64,000 nucleotides of DNA from Parageobacillus sp. KH3-4 (GCF_022846435.1 NZ_AP025627.1:840001-904000), one strand, 5' to 3'; numbered from the stretch's first letter, positions 8,849-17,324 are shown. Notes: generated by a model from the sequence alone, not told the origin. Program-made: numbers and translations.

Positions 8849-8881
8849 CAGCAATGGGATTTCTCTCATTGCTGTTTTTAT
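8849..8881 (+). terminator. Attenuator terminator of the lysine riboswitch
   Basis: Perfect 8-bp stem CAGCAATG / CATTGCTG with a T-run. Its 5' arm overlaps the proposed antiterminator strand. Confidence 0.85.
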
Positions 8882-8925
8882 TTGCAAGCAATAAGCGACA
8901 TTCATAGGTAAAAGGGTGAGACAGA

Positions 8926-10152
8926 GTGGGAATTATTGTACAAAAATTTGGCGGAACGTCTGTTGGTTCGATCGAAAGAATTCAACATGTGGCGAATCGG
9001 GTCGTTGAGGAAGCAAAAAAGGGAAATCAAGTCGTCGTCGTTGTTTCAGCGATGGGAAAAACAACCGATGAACTTGTCAACTTAGCGAAACAAATTTCCC
9101 ATCATCCGAACAAGCGCGAAATGGATATGCTTCTTTCGACGGGAGAACAAGTGAGCATTGCGCTGCTTGCAATGGCGCTTTATGAAAAAGGATACAAGGC
9201 CGTTTCGTTAACGGGATGGCAAGCGGGAATTACGACGGAAGAAATGCATGGCAATGCCCGCATTATGAACATTGACACGGCGAGAATCCGCCGCCATCTC
9301 GATGAAGGAGCGATTGTGATCGTTGCGGGATTTCAAGGGGTGACGGAAACAGGGGAAATTACCACGCTCGGACGCGGCGGCTCCGATACGACGGCGGTGG
9401 CGCTGGCGGCAGCGCTAAAAGCAGACAAGTGCGATATTTATACGGACGTAACCGGCGTGTTTACGACAGATCCGCGTTATGTAAAAACGGCAAGAAAAAT
9501 AAAAGAGATTTCTTATGATGAAATGCTTGAGTTAGCCAACTTAGGGGCGGGAGTGCTGCATCCGCGCGCCGTTGAATTCGCGAAAAATTATGAAGTGCCG
9601 CTCGAAGTGCGTTCGAGCATGGAAAACGAAAGCGGAACGATCGTAAGGGAGGAAGTTTCAATGGAACAGCATTTAATCGTGCGAGGAATCGCGTTTGAAG
9701 ATCAAGTAACGAAAGTGACAGTATATGGAATCCAAAATAGTTTATATACATTGCCGACTATTTTTACAGCGCTTGCCAATCGCGGCATCAATGTAGATAT
9801 CATTATTCAGAGCGCCACTAACTCAGAAGAAGCGTCCGTTTCTTTTTCGATTCACACTCAAGACCTACCAGAAGCGCTTCAAGTATTGCAATCTTTGGAA
9901 GGAGCGAACGTGCAATACGAAAGCGGTTTGGCCAAAGTGTCGATCGTCGGCTCCGGCATGATTTCCAATCCGGGAGTAGCCGCGAAAATGTTTAAAATTT
10001 TGGCGAATAGAGGAATTGAAATAAAAATGGTCAGCACATCGGAAATTAAAATTTCCACAGTGATTGACGAAGAAAACATGGTACGAGCAGTTGAAGCGCT
10101 TCATGAAGCGTTCGAACTCGCCGATGAAGCGAAAGAGGCGCACGCAAAATGA
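8926..10152 (+). CDS. lysC: Aspartate kinase, lysine-sensitive (aspartokinase II)
   Basis: 408 residues, the same length as B. subtilis LysC. It phosphorylates aspartate, the first step to lysine, diaminopimelate, threonine and methionine. The kinase N-terminus VQKFGGTSVGS, the GRGGSDTTAVALAAAL substrate loop near 150, TDVTGVFTTDPR, and two C-terminal ACT domains (about 260-400) are visible. The GTG start has AAAGGGTGAG upstream. Expression is under the lysine riboswitch just upstream. An internal in-frame start at codon 246 probably yields a second, regulatory subunit. Confidence 0.96.
   Translation: MGIIVQKFGGTSVGSIERIQHVANRVVEEAKKGNQVVVVVSAMGKTTDELVNLAKQISHHPNKREMDMLLSTGEQVSIALLAMALYEKGYKAVSLTGWQAGITTEEMHGNARIMNIDTARIRRHLDEGAIVIVAGFQGVTETGEITTLGRGGSDTTAVALAAALKADKCDIYTDVTGVFTTDPRYVKTARKIKEISYDEMLELANLGAGVLHPRAVEFAKNYEVPLEVRSSMENESGTIVREEVSMEQHLIVRGIAFEDQVTKVTVYGIQNSLYTLPTIFTALANRGINVDIIIQSATNSEEASVSFSIHTQDLPEALQVLQSLEGANVQYESGLAKVSIVGSGMISNPGVAAKMFKILANRGIEIKMVSTSEIKISTVIDEENMVRAVEALHEAFELADEAKEAHAK
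9645..9652 (+). promoter_or_regulatory. Internal ribosome binding site within lysC
   Basis: AAGGGAGG lies 8 nt before the in-frame ATG at 9661. It is a near-perfect Shine-Dalgarno sequence inside the coding region and marks a second translation start. Confidence 0.75.
9661..10152 (+). CDS. Aspartokinase beta subunit from internal in-frame start
   Basis: 163 residues, identical to the C-terminal part of LysC from codon 246 and containing only the ACT regulatory domains. B. subtilis aspartokinase II is known to be an alpha2-beta2 enzyme whose beta chain starts at the equivalent internal codon. Here the strong Shine-Dalgarno and ATG fall at exactly that position. Production of the short chain is inferred, not shown. 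Confidence 0.65.
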   Translation: MEQHLIVRGIAFEDQVTKVTVYGIQNSLYTLPTIFTALANRGINVDIIIQSATNSEEASVSFSIHTQDLPEALQVLQSLEGANVQYESGLAKVSIVGSGMISNPGVAAKMFKILANRGIEIKMVSTSEIKISTVIDEENMVRAVEALHEAFELADEAKEAHAK

Positions 10153-10154
10153 CA

Positions 10155-10177
10155 GAAGCCTGCGCTGCGCAGGCTTC
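10155..10177. terminator. Hairpin between convergent lysC and yslB
   Basis: 10-bp stem GAAGCCTGCG / CGCAGGCTTC with a very short loop. T-runs on either side are weak, so it may act as a bidirectional end or an mRNA-stabilising hairpin. Confidence 0.6.
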
Positions 10178-10633
10178 TTAGCCATTTATTTCATCTTTGC
10201 GATCCCATTTAATAATGATTAGTACTTTATTAACCCGTTTCTTTTGCTGTTCGAACGCTTCGGCAACGCGGCGCTTTTGGTGCTCGATTTGCTGGGCGAG
10301 AAAGCCCGCTTCCAGCTGGAACGTACAATTTTCGTGAAGAGCGAACCGCGCGGTAATGATCGGGCCTGTCAATTCGACATGCAACTCGTCGCTGCGCTCT
10401 TCGACAATGGAAAGTGCTCCCCATCCGGCCTTTTCAAAAAATGCGATAATATCGGGCATTGTTTCTAGCGGATAGCGGCGCGCCAAGCTTTTACCAGCCC
10501 AGTATAAAATGTTTGCTGTTTCTTTCCCGAGCAATTCAGGAAGAAGAATTTGTCGAATTAGTTCAGAGCCAAATGCGGAAATATGAATGTCTTCTAATGC
10601 CTTATATTGTTCTTCTAGTGATGGTAGTTTCAC
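10178..10633 (-). CDS. yslB: YslB family protein (DUF2507)
   Basis: 151 residues, cytosolic, of unknown biochemical function. The family is recognised from the FGSELIRQILLPELLG.....ILYWAGKSLARRYPL segment and its position between lysC and sdhC, as in B. subtilis. The end is rich in basic and glutamine residues (QQIEHQKRRVAEAFEQQKKRVNK) and may be helical. The fold resembles small V4R/TRAPP-like domains in general character, but I cannot assert this. GTG start at 10633 with GAGGGGA upstream on the minus strand. It is convergent with lysC and divergent from sdhC. Confidence 0.88.
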   Translation of the reverse strand: MKLPSLEEQYKALEDIHISAFGSELIRQILLPELLGKETANILYWAGKSLARRYPLETMPDIIAFFEKAGWGALSIVEERSDELHVELTGPIITARFALHENCTFQLEAGFLAQQIEHQKRRVAEAFEQQKKRVNKVLIIIKWDRKDEING

Positions 10634-10758
10634 ATGCTTCCCCTCTTTCTATCTATCAACATTATAACGAAACGCAGGGGAGCATGCATTATCTTTCTGA
10701 TGATTTTTAGATGTTGTTTTAATATTCAAACGTTTGAACATTTTGTGACTTTGTTTTC

Positions 10759-10788
10759 TTGACGCTTTGTGCAATGTGGGAGTACAAT
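10759..10788 (+). promoter_or_regulatory. Sigma-A promoter of sdhCAB
   Basis: TTGACG (10759-10764), 18 nt, TACAAT (10783-10788). Transcription would start near 10795 and give a leader of about 115 nt. Confidence 0.7.
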
Positions 10789-10799
10789 GAATGTGACAC

Positions 10800-10844
10800 A
10801 ATGATTAATGGGAATGGAAGCAGTTACAAACTCTATTAATCATT
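10800..10844 (+). repeat. Stem-loop at the 5' end of the sdh leader
   Basis: Perfect 10-bp inverted repeat AATGATTAAT (10800-10809) / ATTAATCATT (10835-10844) with a 25-nt loop. It begins just after the predicted transcription start and may shield the 5' end of the mRNA. Confidence 0.6.
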
Positions 10845-10908
10845 AATGTTCTTTGTGGATGGGGAGCACTATTTTCATCGTTGTTACTATTTAAAGGGGG
10901 TTTACATA

Positions 10909-11517
10909 ATGGCAGGAAATCGCGAGTTTTATTACCGTCGGCTCCATTCACTGTTGGGAGTCATTCCAGTGGGGATCTTTTTAGTGCAACATTTAGTCGT
11001 AAACCATTTTGCGACAAGAGGACCGGAAGCGTTTAACCGCGCTGCTTCCTTTATGGAGAATTTACCGTTTCGTTATTTTTTAGAAATATTCGTCATTTTT
11101 CTTCCGTTGTTGTTCCACGCCATTTATGGGCTTTATATCGCTTTTACGGCGAAATTTAACGTGGGGCGTTACGGGTACTTCCGTAACTGGATGTTTATGT
11201 TGCAGCGAATCACCGGAATCATCACATTAATTTTTGTGACATGGCATGTATATGAAACTCGAGTGCAAGCCGCATTTGGAGCGGACGTAAATTATGAAAT
11301 GATGGCGAATATCGTCGATAATCCGGCTATGCTTACATTTTATATTGTCGGAATTTTATCAACGGTGTTCCATTTTGCAAACGGTTTATGGTCCTTCTGT
11401 GTAAGCTGGGGGTTAACGGTGTCTCCTCGTTCACAACAAGTTTTTACATACGTGACAATGATCATTTTTGTCGCGCTTTCCATCGTCGGCATTCGTGCCA
11501 TCTTAGCATTTGCTTAA
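10909..11517 (+). CDS. sdhC: Succinate dehydrogenase cytochrome b558 subunit
   Basis: 202 residues, five membrane helices, the di-haem anchor of succinate:menaquinone reductase (complex II). The four haem-ligand histidines known from B. subtilis SdhC are at the same positions: His28, His70, His113 and His155. The protein passes electrons from the FeS subunit to menaquinone. The ATG at 10909 follows AAAGGGGG by 8 nt. Upstream in-frame codons from 10846 lie in the leader and are rejected. First gene of sdhCAB. Confidence 0.97.
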   Translation: MAGNREFYYRRLHSLLGVIPVGIFLVQHLVVNHFATRGPEAFNRAASFMENLPFRYFLEIFVIFLPLLFHAIYGLYIAFTAKFNVGRYGYFRNWMFMLQRITGIITLIFVTWHVYETRVQAAFGADVNYEMMANIVDNPAMLTFYIVGILSTVFHFANGLWSFCVSWGLTVSPRSQQVFTYVTMIIFVALSIVGIRAILAFA

Positions 11518-11547
11518 TACTAGCAATCTTTTAGGGAGTGAGTAGCA

Positions 11548-13305
11548 ATGAAAAAAGGAAAAATCATCGTAGTTGGTGGCGGTCTAGCTGGACTAATGGC
11601 AACGATTAAAATCGCGGAAGCAGGCGTGCCTGTTGAGTTATTTTCTCTTGTGCCTGTAAAGCGGTCTCACTCTGTCTGTGCGCAAGGTGGGATTAACGGC
11701 GCGGTTAACACGAAAGGGGAAGGCGATTCTCCTTGGGAACATTTTGACGATACCGTATATGGCGGCGACTTTTTAGCAAACCAGCCTCCGGTAAAAGCGA
11801 TGTGCGAGGCGGCTCCGGGTATCATTTATATGCTTGACCGCATGGGAGTCATGTTTAACCGTACTCCTGAAGGGTTGCTTGATTTCCGGCGCTTTGGTGG
11901 AACGCAGCATCACCGCACTGCATACGCAGGAGCGACGACGGGGCAGCAAATACTATACGCGCTTGATGAACAAGTGCGTCGCCATGAAGTAGAGGGGCTT
12001 GTAACGAAATATGAAGGATGGGAGTTTTTAGGCGTTGTTTTAGATGATGAACAAATTTGCCGCGGAATTGTCGCGCAAGACTTGAGATCAATGGAAATTA
12101 AAGCGTTTCCTGCAGACGCGGTCATTATGGCGACAGGCGGGCCAGGAGTCATTTTTGGAAAATCGACGAACTCGATCATCAACACAGGTTCGGCGGCGTC
12201 TATTGTCTATCAACAAGGTGCTTATTACGCAAACGGAGAGTTTATCCAAATTCATCCGACGGCAATTCCGGGAGACGATAAATTGCGGTTGATGAGTGAG
12301 TCGGCCCGCGGGGAAGGCGGAAGAGTCTGGACATATAAAGATGGAAAACCTTGGTATTTCCTTGAAGAAAAATACCCGGCTTACGGAAACCTTGTGCCTC
12401 GTGATATCGCAGCGAGAGAAATTTTCCACGTTTGCGTTGACTTGAAGCTCGGTATCAACGGGGAAAACATGGTATATCTTGACCTTTCCCATAAAGATCC
12501 GAAGGAACTAGACGTAAAACTCGGCGGTATTATTGAAATTTACGAGAAATTTATGGGCGAAGATCCTCGCAAAGTGCCGATGAAAGTGTTCCCAGCTGTA
12601 CACTACTCGATGGGCGGCTTATGGGTCGATTATGACCAAATGACAAACATTAAAGGGCTGTTTGCTGCTGGCGAATGCGATTACTCCATTCACGGCGCTA
12701 ACCGTCTTGGAGCGAACTCCTTATTATCAGCGATTTACGGTGGTATGGTTGCCGGGCCAAACGCGGTCAGATACATTCGCGGTTTGGAAAAATCGGCAGA
12801 CGCAATGCCGTCATCGCTATACGATCGCTACGTCAAACAAGAAGAAGAACGCTGGAACAACATTTTATCGATGGATGGAACAGAGAACGCTTACGTGTTG
12901 CATAAAGAGCTTGGTGAATGGATGACAGCAAACGTGACAATCGTCCGCTACAACGACAAGTTGCTGAAGACTGATGAAAAAATTCAAGAATTGCTTGAAC
13001 GCTATAAAAATATCAGCGTAACGGATACATCGAAATGGAGCAACCAAGGAGCGACATTTATCCGTCAATTGTACAATATGCTTCAACTAGCGCGGGTCAT
13101 CACGCTGGGCGCTTACAATCGTAACGAAAGCCGCGGCGCGCACTATAAACCGGAGTTCCCAGAGCGCAATGACGAAGAGTGGCTCAAAACGACGATGGCG
13201 CGTTATACTCCGGATGGACCGGCGTTCCACTATGAAGATGTTGATGTATCGTTAATTAAGCCACGCAAACGCGACTACACGAAAAAGAAAGAGGAAGTGA
13301 AGTAA
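11548..13305 (+). CDS. sdhA: Succinate dehydrogenase flavoprotein subunit
   Basis: 585 residues (B. subtilis 586). It oxidises succinate to fumarate using covalently bound FAD. The dinucleotide-binding VVGGGLAGLMATIKIAEAG opens the protein. HSVCAQGGINGA carries the His that links FAD. FIQIHPTAIPG, SARGEGGRVW and the C-terminal GANRLGANSLL complete the active-site and FAD motifs. RBS AGGGAGTGAG before ATG 11548. It lies in sdhCAB, 30 bp after sdhC and 3 bp before sdhB. Confidence 0.98.
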   Translation: MKKGKIIVVGGGLAGLMATIKIAEAGVPVELFSLVPVKRSHSVCAQGGINGAVNTKGEGDSPWEHFDDTVYGGDFLANQPPVKAMCEAAPGIIYMLDRMGVMFNRTPEGLLDFRRFGGTQHHRTAYAGATTGQQILYALDEQVRRHEVEGLVTKYEGWEFLGVVLDDEQICRGIVAQDLRSMEIKAFPADAVIMATGGPGVIFGKSTNSIINTGSAASIVYQQGAYYANGEFIQIHPTAIPGDDKLRLMSESARGEGGRVWTYKDGKPWYFLEEKYPAYGNLVPRDIAAREIFHVCVDLKLGINGENMVYLDLSHKDPKELDVKLGGIIEIYEKFMGEDPRKVPMKVFPAVHYSMGGLWVDYDQMTNIKGLFAAGECDYSIHGANRLGANSLLSAIYGGMVAGPNAVRYIRGLEKSADAMPSSLYDRYVKQEEERWNNILSMDGTENAYVLHKELGEWMTANVTIVRYNDKLLKTDEKIQELLERYKNISVTDTSKWSNQGATFIRQLYNMLQLARVITLGAYNRNESRGAHYKPEFPERNDEEWLKTTMARYTPDGPAFHYEDVDVSLIKPRKRDYTKKKEEVK

Positions 13306-13308
13306 ACG

Positions 13309-14070
13309 ATGAGCGAGAAAAAAACGATCCGACTCATTATAACACGTCAAGACCGTCCTGATTCTGCGCCATACGAAGAAGAGTTTGAAATTCCGTATCG
13401 CCCGAATATGAATGTCATTTCCGCGCTGATGGAAATTCGCCGCAATCCGGTGAACGCAAAAGGGCAAAAAACGACCCCAGTTGTATGGGAAATGAACTGT
13501 CTTGAGGAAGTATGCGGCGCTTGTTCGATGGTCATTAACGGCAAACCGCGGCAAGCATGTACGGCGTTAATTGATAAATTAGAGCAGCCAATCCGTTTGG
13601 AACCGATGCGCACGTTCCCGGTAGTGCGCGACTTGCAAGTAGACCGCAGCCGTATGTTTGATTCGTTGAAAAAAGTAAAAGCATGGATTCCGATTGACGG
13701 AACGTACGACTTAGGTCCTGGTCCGCGTATGCCAGAACGGAAACGCCAATGGGCATATGAGCTCTCCAAATGTATGACGTGCGGCGTATGTTTAGAAGCA
13801 TGCCCAAACGTCAACAGCAAATCGAACTTTATCGGTCCTGCGCCGCTTTCCCAAGTGCGCCTATTTAACGCACATCCGACAGGCGCGATGCATAAAGCGG
13901 AACGGATGAAAGCGATCATGGGAGACGGCGGTTTGGCGAACTGCGGCAACTCGCAAAACTGTGTGCAGGCTTGTCCAAAAGGAATTCCGTTAACGACTTC
14001 GATCGCTGCGCTAAACCGCGAAGCGACTATTCAGATGTTCCGCAACTTCTTTGGCAGCGATGAAGTATAA
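13309..14070 (+). CDS. sdhB: Succinate dehydrogenase iron-sulfur subunit
   Basis: 253 residues. The N-terminal plant-type ferredoxin domain has CLEEVCGACSMVINGKPRQAC for the [2Fe-2S] centre. The C-terminal domain has CMTCGVCLEACP and CGNSQNCVQACPKG for the [4Fe-4S] and [3Fe-4S] centres. It carries electrons from the flavin in SdhA to the haems in SdhC. ATG at 13309 directly after sdhA. It ends the operon before a strong terminator. Confidence 0.97.
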   Translation: MSEKKTIRLIITRQDRPDSAPYEEEFEIPYRPNMNVISALMEIRRNPVNAKGQKTTPVVWEMNCLEEVCGACSMVINGKPRQACTALIDKLEQPIRLEPMRTFPVVRDLQVDRSRMFDSLKKVKAWIPIDGTYDLGPGPRMPERKRQWAYELSKCMTCGVCLEACPNVNSKSNFIGPAPLSQVRLFNAHPTGAMHKAERMKAIMGDGGLANCGNSQNCVQACPKGIPLTTSIAALNREATIQMFRNFFGSDEV

Positions 14071-14079
14071 TATGATGAA

Positions 14080-14117
14080 AATCCTCTTCATGCCTTTCAT
14101 GAAGAGGATTTTTTGTT
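14080..14117 (+). terminator. Terminator of sdhCAB
   Basis: Stem AATCCTCTTCATG / CATGAAGAGGATT with a short loop and a TTTTTT tail. Confidence 0.9.
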
Positions 14118-14258
14118 GGATGGGGAACAAATGAATAAAACATACAGGGAAAATTGTTCCTTAGAGCGAGGCGGTGCGGAAAACGCTCAACAGTTTCAGA
14201 CAGCGGCGCTTGTTTAGAAAAAACACCTATTTTTCTATTAGATAAGCGAAATTCCGTC

Positions 14259-14286
14259 ACCGTAACCCTTTCTTTCACATACTATA
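14259..14286 (+). promoter_or_regulatory. Putative sigma-K promoter of gerE
   Basis: CATACTATA (14278-14286) fits the sigma-K -10 pattern CATAnnnTA. AC at 14259-14260 lies 17 nt upstream as a possible -35. gerE is a known sigma-K gene in B. subtilis. The remaining gap from sdhB to here shows no gene. Confidence 0.55.
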
Positions 14287-14345
14287 TGGTGAATAATACC
14301 CATCCGGTAGTTCAGGTCTAGTGAAAGCAAGGAGGGTTACAATAC

Positions 14346-14570
14346 TTGAAGGATAAATCATTTCAACCGAAGCCGTTGCTAACGAAAAGAGAGAGAGAGG
14401 TATTTGAATTATTAGTTCAGGATAAGACGACAAAAGAAATTGCTAGAGAACTGTTTATTAGTGAAAAAACGGTTCGTAACCACATTTCGAATGCAATGCA
14501 AAAACTTGGGGTAAAGGGGCGATCCCAAGCGGTCATTGAATTGCTTCGAATGGGGGAGCTTGAACTATAA
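14346..14570 (+). CDS. gerE: Spore-coat transcription regulator GerE
   Basis: 74 residues, the full length of B. subtilis GerE and nearly identical as I recall it. It is a stand-alone LuxR-type helix-turn-helix ([45 protein letters not shown]) with no receiver domain. GerE acts in the mother cell late in sporulation, activating and repressing coat genes made by sigma-K polymerase. The TTG start at 14346 is 9 nt after GGAGGG. Confidence 0.97.
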   Translation: MKDKSFQPKPLLTKREREVFELLVQDKTTKEIARELFISEKTVRNHISNAMQKLGVKGRSQAVIELLRMGELEL

Positions 14571-14576
14571 GGAATG

Positions 14577-14615
14577 CCGGCTAACCTTACTTTTAAGGTA
14601 GCCGGTTCGTTATAT
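14577..14615 (+). terminator. Terminator after gerE
   Basis: Stem CCGGCTAACCTTA / TAAGGTAGCCGG with one unpaired base and a loose T-rich tail. Confidence 0.7.
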
Positions 14616-14673
14616 TTTAGAGTCAATAACATTGTCCAGCGCTTAATTTTAAAGTCTCAGTAGTGAAAAACTG

Positions 14674-14701
14674 TTGATTATGCAAGAAAGTATAGTAAAA
14701 T
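14674..14701 (+). promoter_or_regulatory. Possible sigma-A promoter of ysmB-racE
   Basis: TTGATT (14674-14679), 16 nt, TAAAAT (14696-14701). Confidence 0.5.
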
Positions 14702-14800
14702 GAACATGATGCAGCAAAATTGTCGAAATCGATGCTTTTGAATTGCATTTTTGTAGAAAAACGTTAAAAATAATAAATGCGCCGTTGTAGGGGAGATTGT

Positions 14801-15244
14801 ATGCCGTTCCACTTGGATGAAAAGGCGGTTGCCGAACTCGAAAAGCTGCTTCGCTATATTGCCGTGATTTTAAAACAACGAGGCCGCGAAATTTTAACGC
14901 AGTATCCGATTACACCGCCGCAATTCGTTGCGTTGCAGTGGCTGTTGGAAGAAGGGGACTTGACGATTGGCGAATTATCGAACAAAATGTATTTGGCGTG
15001 CAGCACAACAACAGATTTAGTAGACCGGATGGAAAGAAACGGACTCGTTGCTAGAGTAAAGGACCGGCATGATCGGCGAGTCGTGCGCATTCATCTTCTT
15101 AAAGAAGGTGAGCGAATTATCGAGGAAGTGATTAAAAAGCGCCAACACGACTTGGCGCAAGTGCTGCAAAGTTTTTCCGATGAAGAAATTGTCTTTTTAG
15201 AGAAATGTTTACGAAAATTACATCAAGAAATGAAAAAAGAATGA
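14801..15244 (+). CDS. ysmB: MarR-family transcription regulator YsmB
   Basis: 147 residues. A winged helix-turn-helix is visible (LTIGELSNKMYLACSTTTDLVDRMERNGLVARVKDRHDRRVVRIHLLKEGERIIEEV). The position between gerE and racE is that of B. subtilis ysmB. Its effector and target genes are not known. Of several starts, ATG 14801 with AGGGGAGA just upstream is favoured over the in-frame ATG at 14777. It is spaced 9 bp from racE, so the two are probably one transcript. Confidence 0.9.
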   Translation: MPFHLDEKAVAELEKLLRYIAVILKQRGREILTQYPITPPQFVALQWLLEEGDLTIGELSNKMYLACSTTTDLVDRMERNGLVARVKDRHDRRVVRIHLLKEGERIIEEVIKKRQHDLAQVLQSFSDEEIVFLEKCLRKLHQEMKKE

Positions 15245-15253
15245 GGCGATCAC

Positions 15254-16048
15254 TTGGAAAGAGCAATTGGTGTTATTGACTCAGGAGTTGGCGGATTAAC
15301 TGTTGCAAAAGAAATCATGCGACAATTGCCGAAAGAACGGATTATTTATCTTGGAGATACGGCGCGTTGCCCGTACGGACCACGCCCAGAAGAAGAAATT
15401 CGTCAATTTACATGGGAAATGACGAATTATTTATTGCAGTATAATATTAAAATGCTTGTTATTGCTTGTAATACGGCAACAGCCGTTGTATTAGACGAAA
15501 TTCGGGGGCAGCTCGACATCCCGGTATTAGGCGTGGTACATCCCGGAGCTCGTGCGGCGCTAAAAGCAACGAAGAACGGTCATATCGGCGTGATTGGTAC
15601 GATTGGCACGGTAAAGAGCGGCGCGTATGAAAAGGCGCTAAAGTCCATTAACCCTCGAGTTTATGTAGAAAGTTTGGCGTGCCCAAAATTCGTTCCGCTT
15701 GTAGAAAGCGGAAACTTCGAAGGGGAAGAAGCAAAGAAAATAGTTGCCGAATCGCTTGAGCCGTTTAAGTCAAGCAATATGGATGTCCTTATTTTAGGAT
15801 GCACTCACTACCCTTTGTTAAGTCCCCTTATTCGGGAGTATATGGGAAAACGTGTCAAACTTATTTGCTCCGGCGATGAAACGGCGCGTGAAGTTAGCGC
15901 GATTTTGCATCATAGCCATCTTCTTTATACAGGGCAACGAGCGGCAGAACATTTGTTTTTTACCACGGGGTCGAAGGAGCTGTTCCAAAAAATTGCTTCG
16001 AAATGGTTTGGAAAGCCGATAGAACGCGTTCAAACGATTGAATTATAA
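15254..16048 (+). CDS. racE: Glutamate racemase
   Basis: 264 residues. It converts L- to D-glutamate for peptidoglycan. The two catalytic cysteines are seen in VIACNTATA and [11 protein letters not shown], and the N-terminal [17 protein letters not shown] motif is typical. TTG start at 15254 behind GAGGCGA, as in relatives that use a weak start codon. It follows ysmB closely. Confidence 0.97.
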   Translation: MERAIGVIDSGVGGLTVAKEIMRQLPKERIIYLGDTARCPYGPRPEEEIRQFTWEMTNYLLQYNIKMLVIACNTATAVVLDEIRGQLDIPVLGVVHPGARAALKATKNGHIGVIGTIGTVKSGAYEKALKSINPRVYVESLACPKFVPLVESGNFEGEEAKKIVAESLEPFKSSNMDVLILGCTHYPLLSPLIREYMGKRVKLICSGDETAREVSAILHHSHLLYTGQRAAEHLFFTTGSKELFQKIASKWFGKPIERVQTIEL

Positions 16049-16084
16049 AAAATCCTTTAGCTTTTGCGCTAAAGGATTTTTTTT
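16049..16084 (+). terminator. Terminator after racE
   Basis: Perfect 11-bp stem AATCCTTTAGC / GCTAAAGGATT followed by a run of T. Confidence 0.92.
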
Positions 16085-16110
16085 ATTCTATTTTCCCAAA
16101 ATGCTCGTAT

Positions 16111-16131
16111 ACATAGTAGTACAAACTATGT
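16111..16131. repeat. Dyad upstream of gerM
   Basis: ACATAGT / ACTATGT, 7 bp each side of a 7-nt centre, ending 6 nt before the ribosome binding site region of gerM. It overlaps a weak sigma-E-like -10 (TATACATA at 16108). It could be an operator or a chance palindrome. Confidence 0.4.
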
Positions 16132-16147
16132 GTAGGAGGGAAATTTC

Positions 16148-17224
16148 ATGTTCAACCGAGGAGCGTGGAAGCTAGCCGCATCCGTTGTCGCATCGTTGCT
16201 ATTGCTTAGCGGCTGCGGGCTATTTGGAAAGGATGGAGCGGTTAAGGAAATTGACCCGCCGCAGGATGTGAGCTATTTAAAAGATGGGCAATCATTGCAA
16301 GAAACAACTGAAAAACAAAAAGAAGAAAAAGATGTGAAAAAAGCAACGGAAACGGTGAAACGCGAACTTTACTTAATTGATAAAAATGGATTTGTCGTGC
16401 CGCAGACGGTGGAGCTGCCAAAGACAGATGCCGTAGCAAAGCAAGTTCTTGAATATTTAGTAGAAGACGGCCCTGTTTCGGAGATGCTGCCGAACGGGTT
16501 TCGCGCTGTACTGCCGGCAGATACACGCGTGTTAGGGGTAAAGCTGGAGAAGGATGGTACCATTATCGCTGATTTCTCGCCGGAGTTTGCAAATTATAGA
16601 CCAGAAGATGAAAAGAAAATTTTACAGGCGATTACATGGACATTGACACAGTTTGATAATGTGAAGAAAGTAAAAATTCGCATTAACGGCTACGACCAAG
16701 ATGTCATGCCTGTCAATAAAACGCCTATCCAAGATGGCGTCAGCCGCGCCGATGGGATTAATTTAGAAGCAAACGGTGTTATTGATATTACAAATACTCA
16801 CCCCGTTACCGTTTATTTTGTCGCGCAGCAAGGGAGCAATACGTACTACGTTCCTGTAACACGGCGCGTGTCCAATAAAGAAAAAGATGATATTGTTGCC
16901 GCGGTGAACGAATTAATTAAAGGACCGAGCTATGGCAGCGGCCTTGCAAGTGAGTTTCAGCCAGATACTCAGCTAGTTGGAAAGCCAAAATATGAAGATG
17001 GGAAAGTGACGTTAAACTTCAACGAAGCAATTTACGGCAGCAATAAGAAAAATGTCATTTTGGATCATGTATTAAATTCGCTTGTTCTTTCATTAACGGA
17101 GCAAAAAGGAATTGAAAGTGTCGCGATTACGGTAAACGGAAAAGCAAATCTTGTAAGGGAAGACGGAAAGCCGTTATCCGAACCGGTGACAAGGCCGGAA
17201 AAAGTGAACGCAGAAAGCTTTTAA
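16148..17224 (+). CDS. gerM: Germination/sporulation lipoprotein GerM
   Basis: 358 residues. A lipoprotein signal peptide with lipobox LLSGC anchors it to the outer face of the membrane around residue 23. Two GerM domains follow (about 75-190 and 215-335), each with an LxxLxxGP-type segment (VLEYLVEDGPVSEMLP, VNELIKGPSYGSGL). GerM is needed for normal spore cortex and germination in B. subtilis and is made in the mother cell. RBS AGGAGGG before ATG 16148. The upstream region has weak sigma-E-like boxes (TTCTATT at 16086, TATACATA at 16108). Its place between racE and rph is conserved. Confidence 0.94.
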   Translation: MFNRGAWKLAASVVASLLLLSGCGLFGKDGAVKEIDPPQDVSYLKDGQSLQETTEKQKEEKDVKKATETVKRELYLIDKNGFVVPQTVELPKTDAVAKQVLEYLVEDGPVSEMLPNGFRAVLPADTRVLGVKLEKDGTIIADFSPEFANYRPEDEKKILQAITWTLTQFDNVKKVKIRINGYDQDVMPVNKTPIQDGVSRADGINLEANGVIDITNTHPVTVYFVAQQGSNTYYVPVTRRVSNKEKDDIVAAVNELIKGPSYGSGLASEFQPDTQLVGKPKYEDGKVTLNFNEAIYGSNKKNVILDHVLNSLVLSLTEQKGIESVAITVNGKANLVREDGKPLSEPVTRPEKVNAESF

Positions 17225-17324
17225 AAAATAATTTATTTGACAGCAGAAGCTTACACTATTTTAGAAAAATTATCATGTAAACGAATAGAGCGGCTAGCAG
17301 TTGGATGCGATATTATGATATAAA

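Noticed and set aside
13347-13949. Minus-strand 200-codon open frame
   Set aside because: Mirror of sdhB with its iron-sulfur cysteine motifs.
16086-16115. Sigma-E promoter upstream of gerM (TTCTATT, TATACATA)
   Set aside because: Only 5 of 7 and 5 of 8 positions match, so it is mentioned under gerM but not called as a promoter.
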